A DNA stretch of 64,000 bases from Fodinicola feengrottensis (GCF_010993775.1 NZ_WOTO01000025.1:1-64000), one strand, 5' to 3'. Shown: positions 18,062 to 27,963, counted from the stretch's first letter. Notes: generated from the letters alone by a model not told the origin. Made by a program: numbers and translations.

Positions 18062-18124
18062 TCATTCCTCCACGCCGCAGGGGCCCATCGGCCCAGGATC
18101 ACCGGCAGGAATATGCGCAGGAGC

Positions 18125-18142
18125 CGCTAACTTTTCGCTAAC
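18125..18142 (-). promoter_or_regulatory. 11-bp period heptamer pair upstream of the MauE operon
   Basis: Read on the minus strand, GTTAGCG-AAAA-GTTAGCG, two heptamers 11 bp apart ending about 64 bases before the MauE start. The core TTAGCG is shared with the triple repeat in front of the first cysteine-rich peptide at 13197, which suggests a common activator. Confidence 0.55.
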
Positions 18143-18402
18143 AACCAGCTATCCGCAGCACCAGCGCGGTCGCCAGGTCTGCCGCAGTGCTCATCGGTTT
18201 CACCACCGAACACGATCTCGTGACGGGCGGCGACAACGGCGTCCAACGCTGCCGGCGGATGCACGATGAGATGGGAAAGTCCGGTTCGACGATGAGCAGC
18301 AGCTGACGTAGGACTCGACTATTGCCAACAGAATCATGGCGCGCGTCATTCAGCGCAACACCATCACCATCTCTACCGTCTCGCGCAACTTGTCGCGCGC
18401 CG
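18143..18402. other. No convincing gene (intergenic)
   Basis: Together with 18062-18142 this makes about 340 bases without a convincing gene. Short coding-like words occur on the minus strand but with no start and no family match. Apart from the heptamer repeats, I see nothing definite. Confidence 0.4.
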
Positions 18403-18930
18403 TCATTGTTGTTTGGGTGTGGTGTATAGCTCGTACCCGAGCTTTCCGTCGTCGACACGTGTCACAGTGTCACTCACCAGGACATTCTGGTCAGTGTCCC
18501 GACTGAACACGTAGCCGACATCCCAGATCCCGCCGTAGTTGCAGACCTGCCCTCCCGGGCAGAACTTGATCAGGATCCTGATCGTGATACTCCGGCCGTT
18601 CTCGTCTATCGGACCGTTGATCCGCTGGGTCAGCACCTCATGCCGAGCCGTCAAGCCGACGGCGTTGGTGATCGGGAACGCATCCACCAGCCAGGAACTC
18701 ACCCAGGCGTTCTTGCATGCCGTGATGGCGATGCTCACGTCGCCGTACCGCACCTGCCCCGTCTTTATTCCGGGATAGAAGTTCATCTGCGAGGGAGTGG
18801 CACAGTATCCTTGCGAACTTCCGGACGATGGTGCGGATCGCAGGACAGTGACCGTCGCGAAGACCAGCAACAGGGCCGCGCACGCCGCAGCCACCATAAA
18901 CGGACCCGAGTACTTTCTCAGCAATGGCAT
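18403..18930 (-). CDS. Membrane-anchored extracytoplasmic protein of unknown function
   Basis: Intact 175-residue protein. Residues 12-30 are a single hydrophobic helix (FMVAAACAALLLVFATVTV), followed by an outward domain with four cysteines (CATPSQ, ACKNAW and FCPGGQVC) and no recognisable catalytic motif. I do not recognise the family. It lies on the same strand as, and upstream of, the MauE-redoxin-ABC operon, separated by about 340 bases, so it could belong to the same system (for example as an immunity or accessory protein), but the link rests on position only. Confidence 0.6.
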   Translation of the reverse strand: MPLLRKYSGPFMVAAACAALLLVFATVTVLRSAPSSGSSQGYCATPSQMNFYPGIKTGQVRYGDVSIAITACKNAWVSSWLVDAFPITNAVGLTARHEVLTQRINGPIDENGRSITIRILIKFCPGGQVCNYGGIWDVGYVFSRDTDQNVLVSDTVTRVDDGKLGYELYTTPKQQ

Positions 18931-19283
18931 TCCTCAGAAGTCGTCGCGAGCAGCTGGTAACAGATATCTCGGCTGTCCAGCGCAGAAGAAGAAATGACGA
19001 AGATTCACAGTTGGCGATCGACGGCGCCAGTCACGATCGATAACCCACCCTCCAGTTCCTATACCGCGAACTGAACAAGCTACCTGCCTTGGCCGATGTT
19101 CGACCTCCCAGTTCTGGCGAGTCGAACAGCCGCGACCACATTCGAGGGTCTTTGATGGCGATTGCCGCGCAGTACGTTCCAATCTCGACCACATACAGTA
19201 ACTTGACCGTCCGGAAGCTGGGATCCTTTTACTGGCCGCAAAACACCATGCCCCGAATATCCACGACAACGTGGTGGCGGTGT
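18931..19283. other. No gene seen
   Basis: About 350 bases of lower GC than the surroundings. Open frames on either strand are short and show no coding bias or family resemblance. It may be debris related to the RHS remnant next to it. Confidence 0.4.
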
Positions 19284-19405
19284 TCAGAAAACCGGGATAC
19301 TGGTCGTGCCGTTAACGAAACCGAGAGTGGTGGGCCACGGATCGCCGACGGCGGGTGGCCGGGTTTCGCCGAAGGGCGTATACCAGCGACGGGGTGACGG
19401 TTCGC
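19284..19405 (-). pseudogene. RHS-repeat core remnant
   Basis: On the minus strand the segment PRRWYTPFGETRPPAVGDPW followed by PTTLGFVNGTTS resembles the conserved core of RHS/YD-repeat proteins (RRYTPFGE...GFVGGTT). It stops abruptly at 19284, and no REYDP-type motif or toxin tail follows. Upstream sequence in the same frame lacks YD repeats. I read it as a small leftover of an RHS polymorphic-toxin gene. Confidence 0.5.
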
Positions 19406-19618
19406 TTCGGGCGAGGGTGAGTTTCGTCGACGGGGTCAGCGAGACAGTCCAGCCAGCCTGGACGTCGCTTCGCTCCTTCGATCCGCCCAACAGGGATCAG
19501 GAAGTCGACGATGAACTGGGACGCGGGGGGTACTGCGTCCCAGTTCGTCTCGTGAGTCGTCGTTCAGCACCGTGTGCATATCAGGTGACGGACGCTCAGC
19601 GGTGGCTGAGCCTGTCGG

Positions 19619-19914
19619 TCAGTCGATGCCTTCGATGATGCGGAAGTCGCGCTGGAAGCCGTCGGGAAGGGCCACCAGCGCGTCCTGGTAAGCCTCGCTC
19701 TCGTACGCCGCGACGGCCTGTTCGAAGCTGTCGAACTCGATCAGAACGACGCGTTGCGTGATTCCGGCTTCGTGGGCGACGACTCGGCCGTCACGGGCCA
19801 GGACCCGTCCGCCCCCAGCTTGGACGGCCGGACGAGCCAACTTGTTGTAGGCAATCAGCGTCTCAGGGTCGGAAATAGCGGGGTAGACACTGACCCAGTA
19901 GCCCCCTTGGCCAT
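19619..19914 (-). CDS. DUF1330 family protein, frameshifted
   Basis: A 95-residue ferredoxin-like-fold protein of the DUF1330 family, recognised from YWVSVYPAISDPETLIAYNK, GGRVLARDGRV and VVLIEFDSFEQAVAAYES. The start is the ATG at 19914 with AGGAGG just upstream. A run of five G (19901-19906) puts it out of frame with the body; three or six would restore it. The function is unknown; related proteins are dimeric alpha-beta barrels. It is divergent from the MarR regulator. Confidence 0.75.
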
Positions 19915-20043
19915 GGAAACCTCCTGTGTTCGGCCGGACACGTCCGACTTCGAATTCACGCTCAGATCGCTCGATCCCGGCGACGGATCCCCTCCCGCGC
20001 CGAGTGCGGGGTGAGGCGCGGTGTTCGGGACGAGAGATACATA

Positions 20044-20070
20044 AAGCATTCATATAAATATTGTATGCTT
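20044..20070. promoter_or_regulatory. Probable MarR operator
   Basis: An AT-rich imperfect palindrome of 27 bp with arms AAGCAT and ATGCTT lies in otherwise GC-rich DNA, ending 5 bases before the MarR ATG. The position and symmetry are typical for an autoregulatory MarR-family site. Confidence 0.6.
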
Positions 20071-20075
20071 CACCT

Positions 20076-20534
20076 ATGAGCCGTCAAGACGCTACTCGTA
20101 GCGCTTCCGCTGCAATCGGATCGACCCTCTATGGGCTGGCCACCAGGGCTGTGAGACGCCTTCCGCGCGATATGAGCATCACGTCCGCCGCCACCCTGGC
20201 CACCCTGGACAGGTCCGGCCCGCGACGCATCACCGATCTGGCCGTGATCGAGGGTGTCACCCAGCCCGCGATGACCGTCCTGGTCCGGGTGATGGAGGAG
20301 TCCGGACTGGTCGAGCGGAGGGGCGACGCGTCCGACAAGCGGGTCACGCTGGTGTGTCTGACCAAAGCCGGCACGTCGTACGTTCAGACACGGCATCAGA
20401 CGGGCGTCGATGCATTCGCGCGGCTGATCGACGAACTCACCGACGACGAGGTCGAGGCCCTGGTGGCGGCGCTTCCGGCGCTGGCGCACCTGGCAGAGCT
20501 CGAAAGCCAGGACCAAGAAGGGTCGAAGCGGTGA
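20076..20534 (+). CDS. MarR family transcriptional regulator
   Basis: Intact 152-residue winged-helix regulator. The HTH region reads RRITDLAVIEGVTQPAMTVLVRVMEESGLVERRG, with the wing residues DKRVTL after it and long flanking helices for dimerisation. Its stop overlaps the GTG of the MFS exporter (GTGA), so the two form an operon. An AT-rich palindrome just before its start is the likely operator. The expected role is ligand-relieved repression of the efflux gene. Confidence 0.9.
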   Translation: MSRQDATRSASAAIGSTLYGLATRAVRRLPRDMSITSAATLATLDRSGPRRITDLAVIEGVTQPAMTVLVRVMEESGLVERRGDASDKRVTLVCLTKAGTSYVQTRHQTGVDAFARLIDELTDDEVEALVAALPALAHLAELESQDQEGSKR

Positions 20535-21988
20535 CGGAGCGCACCCTGGAGCGCTCCGAGGCGCGGCTGCTGGTCCCCGCCCTGATCTTGATCGCCCTGG
20601 TCGTGGCGGCGGTCGCCAGCCTCGGGGCGCCGCTGATCACCAGTGTGGCGACCACGTTCCACGTCTCGCTCGACAGCGCGCAGTGGACGCTGACCGTCCC
20701 ACTGCTGAGCGGCGCCGTCGCCACGCCCGTCCTGGGCCGGCTCGGAGCCGGCCCGTACCGACGGGCCACGATCCTCGCCACGCTGGCGATCGTCGTCGCC
20801 GGCAGTACGCTCACCGTGCTGCCGCTGCCGTTCGCCTGGCTGCTGATCGGCAGGGCGACCCAAGGCGTCGGGCTCGGTCTGACGGCGCTGATGATGGGCG
20901 TGGCCCGGGACCATCTTCCCGAGGACCGCGGCACGGCGACGATCGCCCTGATCTCGGTGGTCTCGATCATCGGCGCCGGCGTCGGCTACCCGCTCACCGC
21001 GCTGTTCGCCGAGATCGGCGGCGTGCGGGCCGCCTACGGCTTCGGTCTGTTCGTCACCGCTGTCGCCTTCCTGACCGCTTGGCGTTCGATACCCGCGGCT
21101 CCCGAAGGCCGGTCCGCTCACGTGAACGTGGCGGGCACGCTCGCCCTGGCGGGCGGACTGTTCCTCGTCCTGTTCCTGGCCGGCCAGAGGAGCCTGTGGA
21201 GCCGTCACCTCGCCGTGGCGGTGGTTCTCGCCGTAGCCGCCGTGCCCCTGCTGTGCGTCTGGACCACCTCCGAGCTGCGCAGCAAGACGCCACTTGTCGA
21301 TGTCCGTGCGGTACGGCACCCGGCGGTCGCCGGAGCGAACATCGCCATGTTCGTCGGCGGGAGCGGCATGTACCTCCTGCTCACGCTCATCACGCGGTAC
21401 GCGCAGACGCCGCACAGCGCCGGCTACGGCTTCGGACTGACAACCTTCGTCGCCGGGCTGGTCCTCGTCCCGTTCTCGGTGCTGGGGTTCGTCGCCGGCA
21501 AACTCACGCCGCGGGTTCGGACGCTGATCGACGCACCCGTGCTTCTGGCCGGCAGCGCGGTCATCGTCGGCGGCGGGTTCGTCCTCTTCGCCACGGCCCG
21601 GTCAAACCTGGCCGAACTGCTCGTCGCGATGGGTGTGCTGGGCCTGGGCGTCGGCAGCTTCTCCGCCGCAATGCCCGGCGTCATCCTGGCCGTCACACCC
21701 AAGAGCGAGACGTCGAGCGCGATGAGCTTCAACTACGTCGTCCGCAGCGTCGGGTACTCCCTCGGCAGCGCGATAGGCGGCCTGGTCCTGGCCACCGGCA
21801 CCGACACCGGTCATCTCTTCCCGAACGACCACGCCTACACCACCGCAGCGCTGGTCGGCATCGCCGCGATGGCGTCACACGACGCTGGCCCGCCTCGCTC
21901 TCGCCCCGCCAACGCCCGCCCGAGATCAACCCCACCGCGGTCGCGAGCTGGGGCAGACCCGCCTCCGGCGGGCAGACGACGACTGTGA
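20531..21988 (+). CDS. MFS multidrug-type exporter
   Basis: About 485 residues with at least 12 hydrophobic segments, beginning at the GTG that overlaps the MarR stop. It resembles drug:proton antiporters: the SVATTFHVSLDSAQWTLTVP segment follows TM1, GRATQGVGLGLTALMMG is near TM4-5, and there is a late SFNYVVRSVGYSLGSAIGG segment. The last 40 residues turn Arg/Pro-rich after the final helix and may be misread because of an indel near 21875. Regulation is presumably by the co-transcribed MarR protein; the substrate is unknown. Confidence 0.85.
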   Translation: MTERTLERSEARLLVPALILIALVVAAVASLGAPLITSVATTFHVSLDSAQWTLTVPLLSGAVATPVLGRLGAGPYRRATILATLAIVVAGSTLTVLPLPFAWLLIGRATQGVGLGLTALMMGVARDHLPEDRGTATIALISVVSIIGAGVGYPLTALFAEIGGVRAAYGFGLFVTAVAFLTAWRSIPAAPEGRSAHVNVAGTLALAGGLFLVLFLAGQRSLWSRHLAVAVVLAVAAVPLLCVWTTSELRSKTPLVDVRAVRHPAVAGANIAMFVGGSGMYLLLTLITRYAQTPHSAGYGFGLTTFVAGLVLVPFSVLGFVAGKLTPRVRTLIDAPVLLAGSAVIVGGGFVLFATARSNLAELLVAMGVLGLGVGSFSAAMPGVILAVTPKSETSSAMSFNYVVRSVGYSLGSAIGGLVLATGTDTGHLFPNDHAYTTAALVGIAAMASHDAGPPRSRPANARPRSTPPRSRAGADPPPAGRRRL

Positions 21989-22145
21989 CGCAACGAGGGC
22001 ACGGTCAGCGGCGCCACTACGGCGCTGCCGCTCACGGCGACCACCTCGCACCGCGAAGCACCCGAAACGGGCGGAGTTGATAGTTTCGGGTGTCCAAGTG
22101 TGCTTGAACACCACACGTCGTTTGTGGCAGATATGCCAAACCTGT

Positions 22146-22162
22146 GTGTCCGAGGGGGGACT
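22146..22162. repeat. Attachment-site copy (distal end of island)
   Basis: GTGTCCGAGGGGGGACT occurs here and at 34322-34338, where it is the 3' end (acceptor stem and T-arm) of tRNA-Leu. The match continues as GAA after one mismatch. Sequence further in is not tRNA. This is the expected far att site of an element integrated in the tRNA gene. Confidence 0.75.
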
Positions 22163-22467
22163 CGAATACGTATCCATGTGGATAATCGCAGTGCCTCACG
22201 TGTCAATGCGCCGTACTGGTGGTCAACGTCTCCCCTGCGAATTCTGAACGCATGGCAACTCCGCGGTCCCCTCCCCGCTTGCCAATGCGACAGTCAGAAG
22301 CGGCCGACGTGCCTGACGTGGCAACGTTGGCAACTGCGCGCGAAAATTCGCAGCACCTATCTGTCGACCACATGTGGAATCGACTGATGATTGATCCTGG
22401 TGGACAAATGATGTCGGTCTTGTCTTTTTCGGAGGCTCGTTCTGTTGGTCTGCCCAGCATCTCGGAG

Positions 22468-23670
22468 CTATCGACTTCCTGCGTTACGGACGAGGTCGAT
22501 CGCTGAGCCGGTGATCGCTCGCTCGCCGGTGATAAGACTGGCGACGGCTCCGACAAACAGTGTGGTTTGGATTGTGGCAAACCCTTGAGCCTGTAGGGAT
22601 ATACCGGGAAGGAACGGAAGCGCGAACGCGAGCCCAGCGAGCGCAACTGCACCACCGATCCTGTTCCAGGCCTTTGTCAGCGCCGCTAACCGGGGACTCC
22701 GCACGTCCGTTTCTTGCCGATCAGGCCATCGCCCTTGCGCAAGCAGGATCACATCTGCACAAACCACATTGAGCAGAACACGGAAGTCGCGGTAGGACGC
22801 AGCTGCGAGCATTGACCGCTCATACCCCTTCATCCTTTCTTCGACAGCGACCGCAGCTCTTCGGAACCACCGCCGATCCTCGGCGTTGCCGCCCAAGGAC
22901 CTGACACTTCGGGAGACCTGACGTACCAACTGTAGCCTGACAAAACGCATACTTCGGACCACAACGCGTCGCTGTCTGGGCCTCATCCAGACGCGCCGAC
23001 ACTCATCGAGTTGCTCCAGAGCTTGCAGACACACGATGAGGGCATCGAATCGCGGCGAGAGCGCGCGTCGCCTCCGGTCATGTAGGACTTCGCTGATCCA
23101 TGCCCACAGCGGCGAAAGCGTCAGCGACGACGTGAAGAAAATTGTCAGAAACACTAACACTGCCCACGACGCAGGCTGAACAAATCGGTCCAAGTCGGCT
23201 AACCGCGGATCGATGGATCGATAGAAAATGCGAAAGGATTCTGAGGCTGATGATTTTGACAACCAGAACTGGCATGAACACAGCACAGCGATACTCACGC
23301 TGCGAGGACGGGGAAGGAACTGCAGCATCTCAGTCAGCTGCCCAATCACCATCCAGGAAAGCCAGAGTTCGAAAACCGCCGCGACACTCATCCAGAAGAC
23401 TGCGCCGCTGCCCATGCGATTGACCTGCTCGATAGCAAAGATCACCCATACGGCCGCGACGAAGGTCAGGACTGTCGCTAATCCGGCTGATATGACGAAA
23501 AATTCGTAGCCGGACCACCAGTCCCAGCGGGCCGACTCTCGCACGGCTGCACGGCGGACTGCATGCCGGATGGATGGCTCCTCGACATGAGGATCGAGGC
23601 GATAAGTGCGAACCAGGTGGATCCAACTCGAATATCTCGATCGTGCCCTTTCCAGAAGATCCACGTCCAT
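22468..23670 (-). CDS. Large membrane protein of unknown function
   Basis: Intact 400-residue protein. Two hydrophobic helices lie near residues 55-115, one near 165-190 and two near the C-terminus (GGAVALAGLAFALPFLPG and TLFVGAVASLIT). Between them is a basic, helical cytoplasmic region rich in Arg (for example RPRQRRVVVRSMRFVR). I recognise no family. It lies at the inner edge of the island, transcribed towards the att repeat. The starting ATG has GGTGAG upstream. Codon use is less GC-biased than in chromosomal genes, consistent with acquisition. Confidence 0.65.
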   Translation of the reverse strand: MDVDLLERARSRYSSWIHLVRTYRLDPHVEEPSIRHAVRRAAVRESARWDWWSGYEFFVISAGLATVLTFVAAVWVIFAIEQVNRMGSGAVFWMSVAAVFELWLSWMVIGQLTEMLQFLPRPRSVSIAVLCSCQFWLSKSSASESFRIFYRSIDPRLADLDRFVQPASWAVLVFLTIFFTSSLTLSPLWAWISEVLHDRRRRALSPRFDALIVCLQALEQLDECRRVWMRPRQRRVVVRSMRFVRLQLVRQVSRSVRSLGGNAEDRRWFRRAAVAVEERMKGYERSMLAAASYRDFRVLLNVVCADVILLAQGRWPDRQETDVRSPRLAALTKAWNRIGGAVALAGLAFALPFLPGISLQAQGFATIQTTLFVGAVASLITGERAITGSAIDLVRNAGSR

Positions 23671-23787
23671 GTTTGCTCACCCACCTTTCGGCGTGGTACG
23701 GAGGCGCGAATGCGGCAACCCCGACACCGACACACCGGGCATCGCAGCCACCCACGCGACTCCTGACTGCGTCGTCAGGCAGGAAGG

Positions 23788-23943
23788 TCAGACTGCGGCT
23801 CGAATGAACATCCGGGGCGGACCCCGAGCATTGGTCGGGACAAACATCGGCTCCTTGCCCACACCGAACAGACGCATCAGGTCCCGCTCGGCAACACCAC
23901 TCACATGCGACTCCTGCAGCACTCCACCACGTGATTGTCGCAT
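23788..23943 (-). CDS. Small ORF, 51 residues, unknown
   Basis: Starts MRQSRGGVLQESHVSG and ends with a Pro/Arg-containing tail (PTNARGPPRMFIRAAV). It is too short to judge by coding bias and its ribosome binding site is weak. It is listed because it is the only continuous frame in a 580-base gap between the island membrane protein and the ABC exporter genes. It could be a small peptide substrate of those exporters or a chance frame. Confidence 0.3.
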   Translation of the reverse strand: MRQSRGGVLQESHVSGVAERDLMRLFGVGKEPMFVPTNARGPPRMFIRAAV

Positions 23944-24252
23944 CGCCAAGCGCTACAATTCGTACAATTCCGAAAACTCGATAGGTCATCCGTAGATCAA
24001 ACACAACATGCTGGTCAGGGCGATCTCGCCGGCAGACTAGATAGAGGGTCGCATGACCACTGCTCCCGTCGATGCCTACCGCGTCGACACCAGCCGCCGA
24101 TCACCCAACTGATGGTCGGCCGCTGTGTGCTTGCTCGCCGTCTATTTTCTGCTCCCCCACTCGTGTGTACGGGTACTAAGTAGTTGTGGGTAGGGCCAGA
24201 TACGTGAACGTCACGCCCGAGCGGTACACGTGCTGCTGGATCCAGGTGGCGC
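23944..24252. other. Intergenic, nothing certain
   Basis: About 310 bases. A 19-codon frame on the plus strand at 24053-24112 (MTTAPVDAYRVDTSRRSPN) has a GAGGG ribosome binding site but no visible homology. Otherwise I see nothing. Confidence 0.35.
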
Positions 24253-26136
24253 TCATGTGAGGCTGTCCTGCCATGCCGTGTGCAGGTCGGCGAATGGTCC
24301 GTGCTCGTTGAGGAGTTCGCCGGGCGTGCCGTCCTCGACGATCCGCCCGTCGGCCATCATCAGCACCCGGTCCGCGATGTGCACAGTGGACAGGCGGTGG
24401 GCAATGACCAGAGCCGTGCGTCCATGCAGCACCGTGTTCATCGCATGCTGGACCAGTCGTTCGCTGGGCATGTCTAGGGAGGGTGTGGCCTCGTCGAGGA
24501 TCACTACGGCGGGGTCGGCTAACAGCGCCCGGGCCAGCGCCACCAACTGCCGCTGTCCGGCGGAGACCCGGTGTCCACCGGCCTGGATGTCCGTGTCGTA
24601 CCCGTCAGGCAGGGCGCAGATGAACTCGTGCGCACCGATGGTCCCGGCCACCTGTTCGATTTCCTCGCTGTTGGCGTCGGGTCGGCCCAGTGCGATGTTC
24701 TCGGCGATGGTGCCGGAGAAGATGAAGGCTTCCTGGGTCAGCATCACTACGGCACGACGCAGCTCGGCCGTGGTGAGGTAGCGCAGGTCAACTCCGTCGA
24801 GCAGAACACGACCGTGGGTAGGGTCGTAGAAGCGGGCCAGCAATTTGGCCAGGGTGGTCTTGCCCGCACCGGTGGCTCCAACAACGGCCACAGTCTGCCC
24901 GGGGACGAGGGTCAGGTCGAATCGTGGCAGCACCTCGCTCCCCGTGTGGTAGGCGAAGGCGACCGACTCGAAGACAACGCCACGGCCCCGTTGCCTGGAG
25001 GAGGAGGTGCTCGGCGAGAGAGAGCGTCTGGGGCGATGCCGGCTCAGGTACGGAGGCTCGCTGGGCCAGCAAGGCCGCAATCTTCGAGAGAGACGCGACG
25101 GCTGACTGGTAGGCGTCCAGGACGCCACCCAGTTTGAGCGGGTCGTCGTACAGACGGCGCAGGTAGAGCACGATGGCGGCGAAGGCACCCAGATCCAGGT
25201 CATGCCCGGCTACCCGGAAAGCACACCACATGACCAGGACAGCGATCCCAATGTTGGCCACCAACCGGGACGAGGTCACATAGCGTCCCATCACAAGCGC
25301 GGAGTCACCGTTGATGCGGGCGTGCCGACGGTTGATCCGCATGAAGGACCGGTCGTTGGAGGTCTCCAGCCGAAAGGTCTGCACAGGGTGGATGTTGGTG
25401 AACGTCTCCGCGTATTTTGCTGTGACAGCGGCGGTCGCGGTCGACCGCTCGCGGTAGACCTGGTACGCCCGGCGCCGGAAGTCGCGGACGGTCAGGTATA
25501 GCGGGCCGCCCACCGGATGGCCGCCAGACCCAGCGGCCAGTCCAGGTAGAGCAGGGTGACAGAGACGTAGATGGTCGTCAGGACTGCACCGACGATGTCC
25601 TCGAGGCCGCCTGTGAGCAGGTTGCGCAACGCCTGCACGTCGCTGGTGGCCCGGGAGGTCAGCCGACCGGAGGTGTAGCGCTGGTGGAAGTCGATACTTA
25701 GCGCTTGCGCGTGGGTGAAGATCCGGCTGAGCAGGTCGGCGATTAGATCCTGACCAACCCGGGCTTCGGCCCGTACGAAGGCATATTGGAAAACTGCCGA
25801 GGCTACCGCAGACAGCAGGTATCCGAAGCAGACCGCCAGTAGCGGGCCGTATTGGTGGGCGCGAACCGCCGGAATCACGTGGTCGATCGCATACGCGACT
25901 AGCAGCGGGCCCAACTGGGAGATCGCGCGCTGGACAATCAGCAGCAGGCCGGCCAGCACCACGCGGCGACGATGCGGGCGCAGCAAGGACGCCAACAGCG
26001 CGCGCGACGCGTCCTCAGGTGCGGGCAGCAGATCCTGCGTGAAGAGGTCGAGGGCAGCACGCGCGGATGCATTCGGTGCCTGCGTCTCGCTGACACGGTC
26101 GGCGCCCGCCGCGGCGAGAGGGTTCGGAAGCGTCAT
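24253..26136 (-). CDS. ABC exporter half, second of a tandem pair, frameshifted
   Basis: Fused membrane/ATPase exporter of about 625 residues. The membrane domain contains [26 protein letters not shown], the usual coupling region. The NBD has Walker [12 protein letters not shown], signature [15 protein letters not shown] (Ser replaces the canonical LSGGQ Leu/Gly pattern in part), Walker [13 protein letters not shown] and [13 protein letters not shown]. Frame changes occur near 25505 and again near 25000. Its ATG overlaps the probable stop of the preceding ABC gene, so the two halves are expected to form a heterodimer. The substrate is unknown. Confidence 0.82.
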
Positions 26137-27963
26137 GACGTTTTCGCCCCCCCTTGCCTGTGCCGCCGCCCAGTGTCAGAGGCTCGATCCCCGACATGAG
26201 GAGGGCATAGTCGGGGTTGGTCTTAAGCAGCTCCCTGTGGGTGCCTACGGCGGCGACAACTCCATCGCTGAGCAGGGCGACCCGGTCGGCCAACAGTGCC
26301 GTCGAGGGCCGATGGGCCACGATCAGGGCCGTTGTGGTGGCCAGTACCTGCCGCAAGGCCCTTTCGACCGCGGCCTCGGTGTGGATGTCCAGCGCCGACA
26401 ACGGATCGTCCAGGATCAGTACTCGCGGTCGGCCGACAACGGCCCGGGCCAGAGCGAGCCGCTGGCGTTCGCCACCGGAAAGCGTCAGCCCCTGCTCGCC
26501 CACCTGCGTGTGCGGCCTGAGGGCAGAAGGTGGACGAAGCCGTCGGCCTGCGCGACCCGCAAGGCCCAGGCACCATCGGTCTCGGTGGCCGCCTCGCCGC
26601 CCATCAACACGTTCTCCATGACTGACGCGGAGAAGAGCGCTGGGTCTTCGAAGGCGACGGCGACCATGGTCCGCAGCTGCGAGCGCGGCAGGTCGGCGAT
26701 GTCCTGGCCGTCGAGCGTGATGCGTCCGGCCGTCGGCTCGTACAGCCGCGGCACCAGACCGACGAGGGTGGTCTTGCCGCTGCCCGTCGAACCGACCAGC
26801 GCCATCGTCTCACCGGGTTCGATCCGCAAGTCAACACCGCGGAGCACCCCCGGAGCGTCCATCGAAGCGTTCGGATACTGAAAGTGCACATTCTCGAAAG
26901 CGAGAGCGGCCGGCCGCGGCGGTGCTGACAGCCCCACGTCGGGCAGGTGGTCCTGCGTAGGCAGCGGCTCGTCCATGATTTCGCAGTAGCGGTCGACCGC
27001 GGTCGCAGCCTGGTTACACATCGCCAGCAGCGGTCCGGTCGATTCCACCACCGGGCGCAGCACTAGAACAGTTGCCAGGAATGCCACTAAAGTCCCAGCA
27101 GCGAGTGTCCCGTCGGCCACTTGGACCACGCCCAGCGCCAGTGTTGTCCCCATGGCGATTTCCGGGAGCAGGACGAACATCCCTGACAGACTCGCGAGAA
27201 GGCGTGCTCTGTGTAACTCGACGCCGCGGACTTCGAACACCATCTTCTCAAAAGCCCGGGCCTGACTGCGATGACGGCCAAATCCCTTGATCACCCGGAT
27301 GCCCCGGATCGACTCCTCGACCAGCGTGGTCAGGTCCCCCTCCAGGTCCTGCGCACGGCGCGATGCGAGCACATGCCGAGCCTGGAACCACGAGCACAGC
27401 ACGGTCAGCGGCACGACCGGCACTAGCAACACCAGCCCTAACACCCACTGCTGCTCCAGCAAGATGACGCAACCCGCTACAAACGTCACAGCGTTGACCA
27501 CCAGGAACGTGAGAGGCTGAGCCAGGAACGCATGCACCTGGCCGAGATCCGCGGTGCCCCGTGAGAGCAGCTGACCCGAGGACCACCGATCGTGAAAGGC
27601 ACTCGGCAGCCGCTGAAGTCGGCCGTACAGCGATTCCCGCATCGACGCCTCGACGTCGGCCAGCGGCCGTGCCGTCAGCCAGCGGCGCACACCGAAGATC
27701 CCAGCCTCAGTGGCACCCAGCAACACCAGGACCAGCCCGCCCAGCCAAATCCCGGAAAGATCACCACTGGTCAGAGGGCCGTCCACTAACCACTTCAGCA
27801 CGAGTGGCATGACCAACCCCAGACAGGAGGCAATGGTCGCCAAGAGGCAAGCCAAGAACAGCCGCACGCGCACCTGCCGCACATAAGGCCACAACCGCAG
27901 GAGTGAACGCACAGCAGAACGCGGCCCAGCATCGGAACGCATTTGCACTGTTAGGTTACTCAT
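26133..27963 (-). CDS. ABC exporter half, first of a tandem pair, frameshifted
   Basis: About 610 residues. Six membrane helices begin with [23 protein letters not shown]. The NBD has Walker [17 protein letters not shown]-loop [12 protein letters not shown], signature [16 protein letters not shown] and Walker [13 protein letters not shown]. In this half the residue after Walker B is Asp-Pro in place of the catalytic Glu, a pattern seen in degenerate sites of heterodimeric exporters. The frame changes near 26515, and a run of seven G at 26145 decides whether it ends with TGA overlapping the next ATG or fuses into it. Confidence 0.82.

Noticed and set aside
19306-19638. A 110-residue plus-strand ORF
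   Set aside because: No family likeness and no ribosome binding site; it is antisense to the RHS remnant.
22141-22230. A second tRNA-Leu gene on the minus strand, because the T-arm and acceptor end match
   Set aside because: Only 17-21 bases match tRNA-Leu. The anticodon arm, D-arm and 5' acceptor strand do not fold, so it is an attachment-site copy.
24253-27963. A single four-domain ABC protein made by fusion of the two island exporter halves
   Set aside because: Fusion requires removing one base from a run of seven G near 26145. Adding one base gives the usual TGA/ATGA overlap instead, so two coupled genes are more likely.
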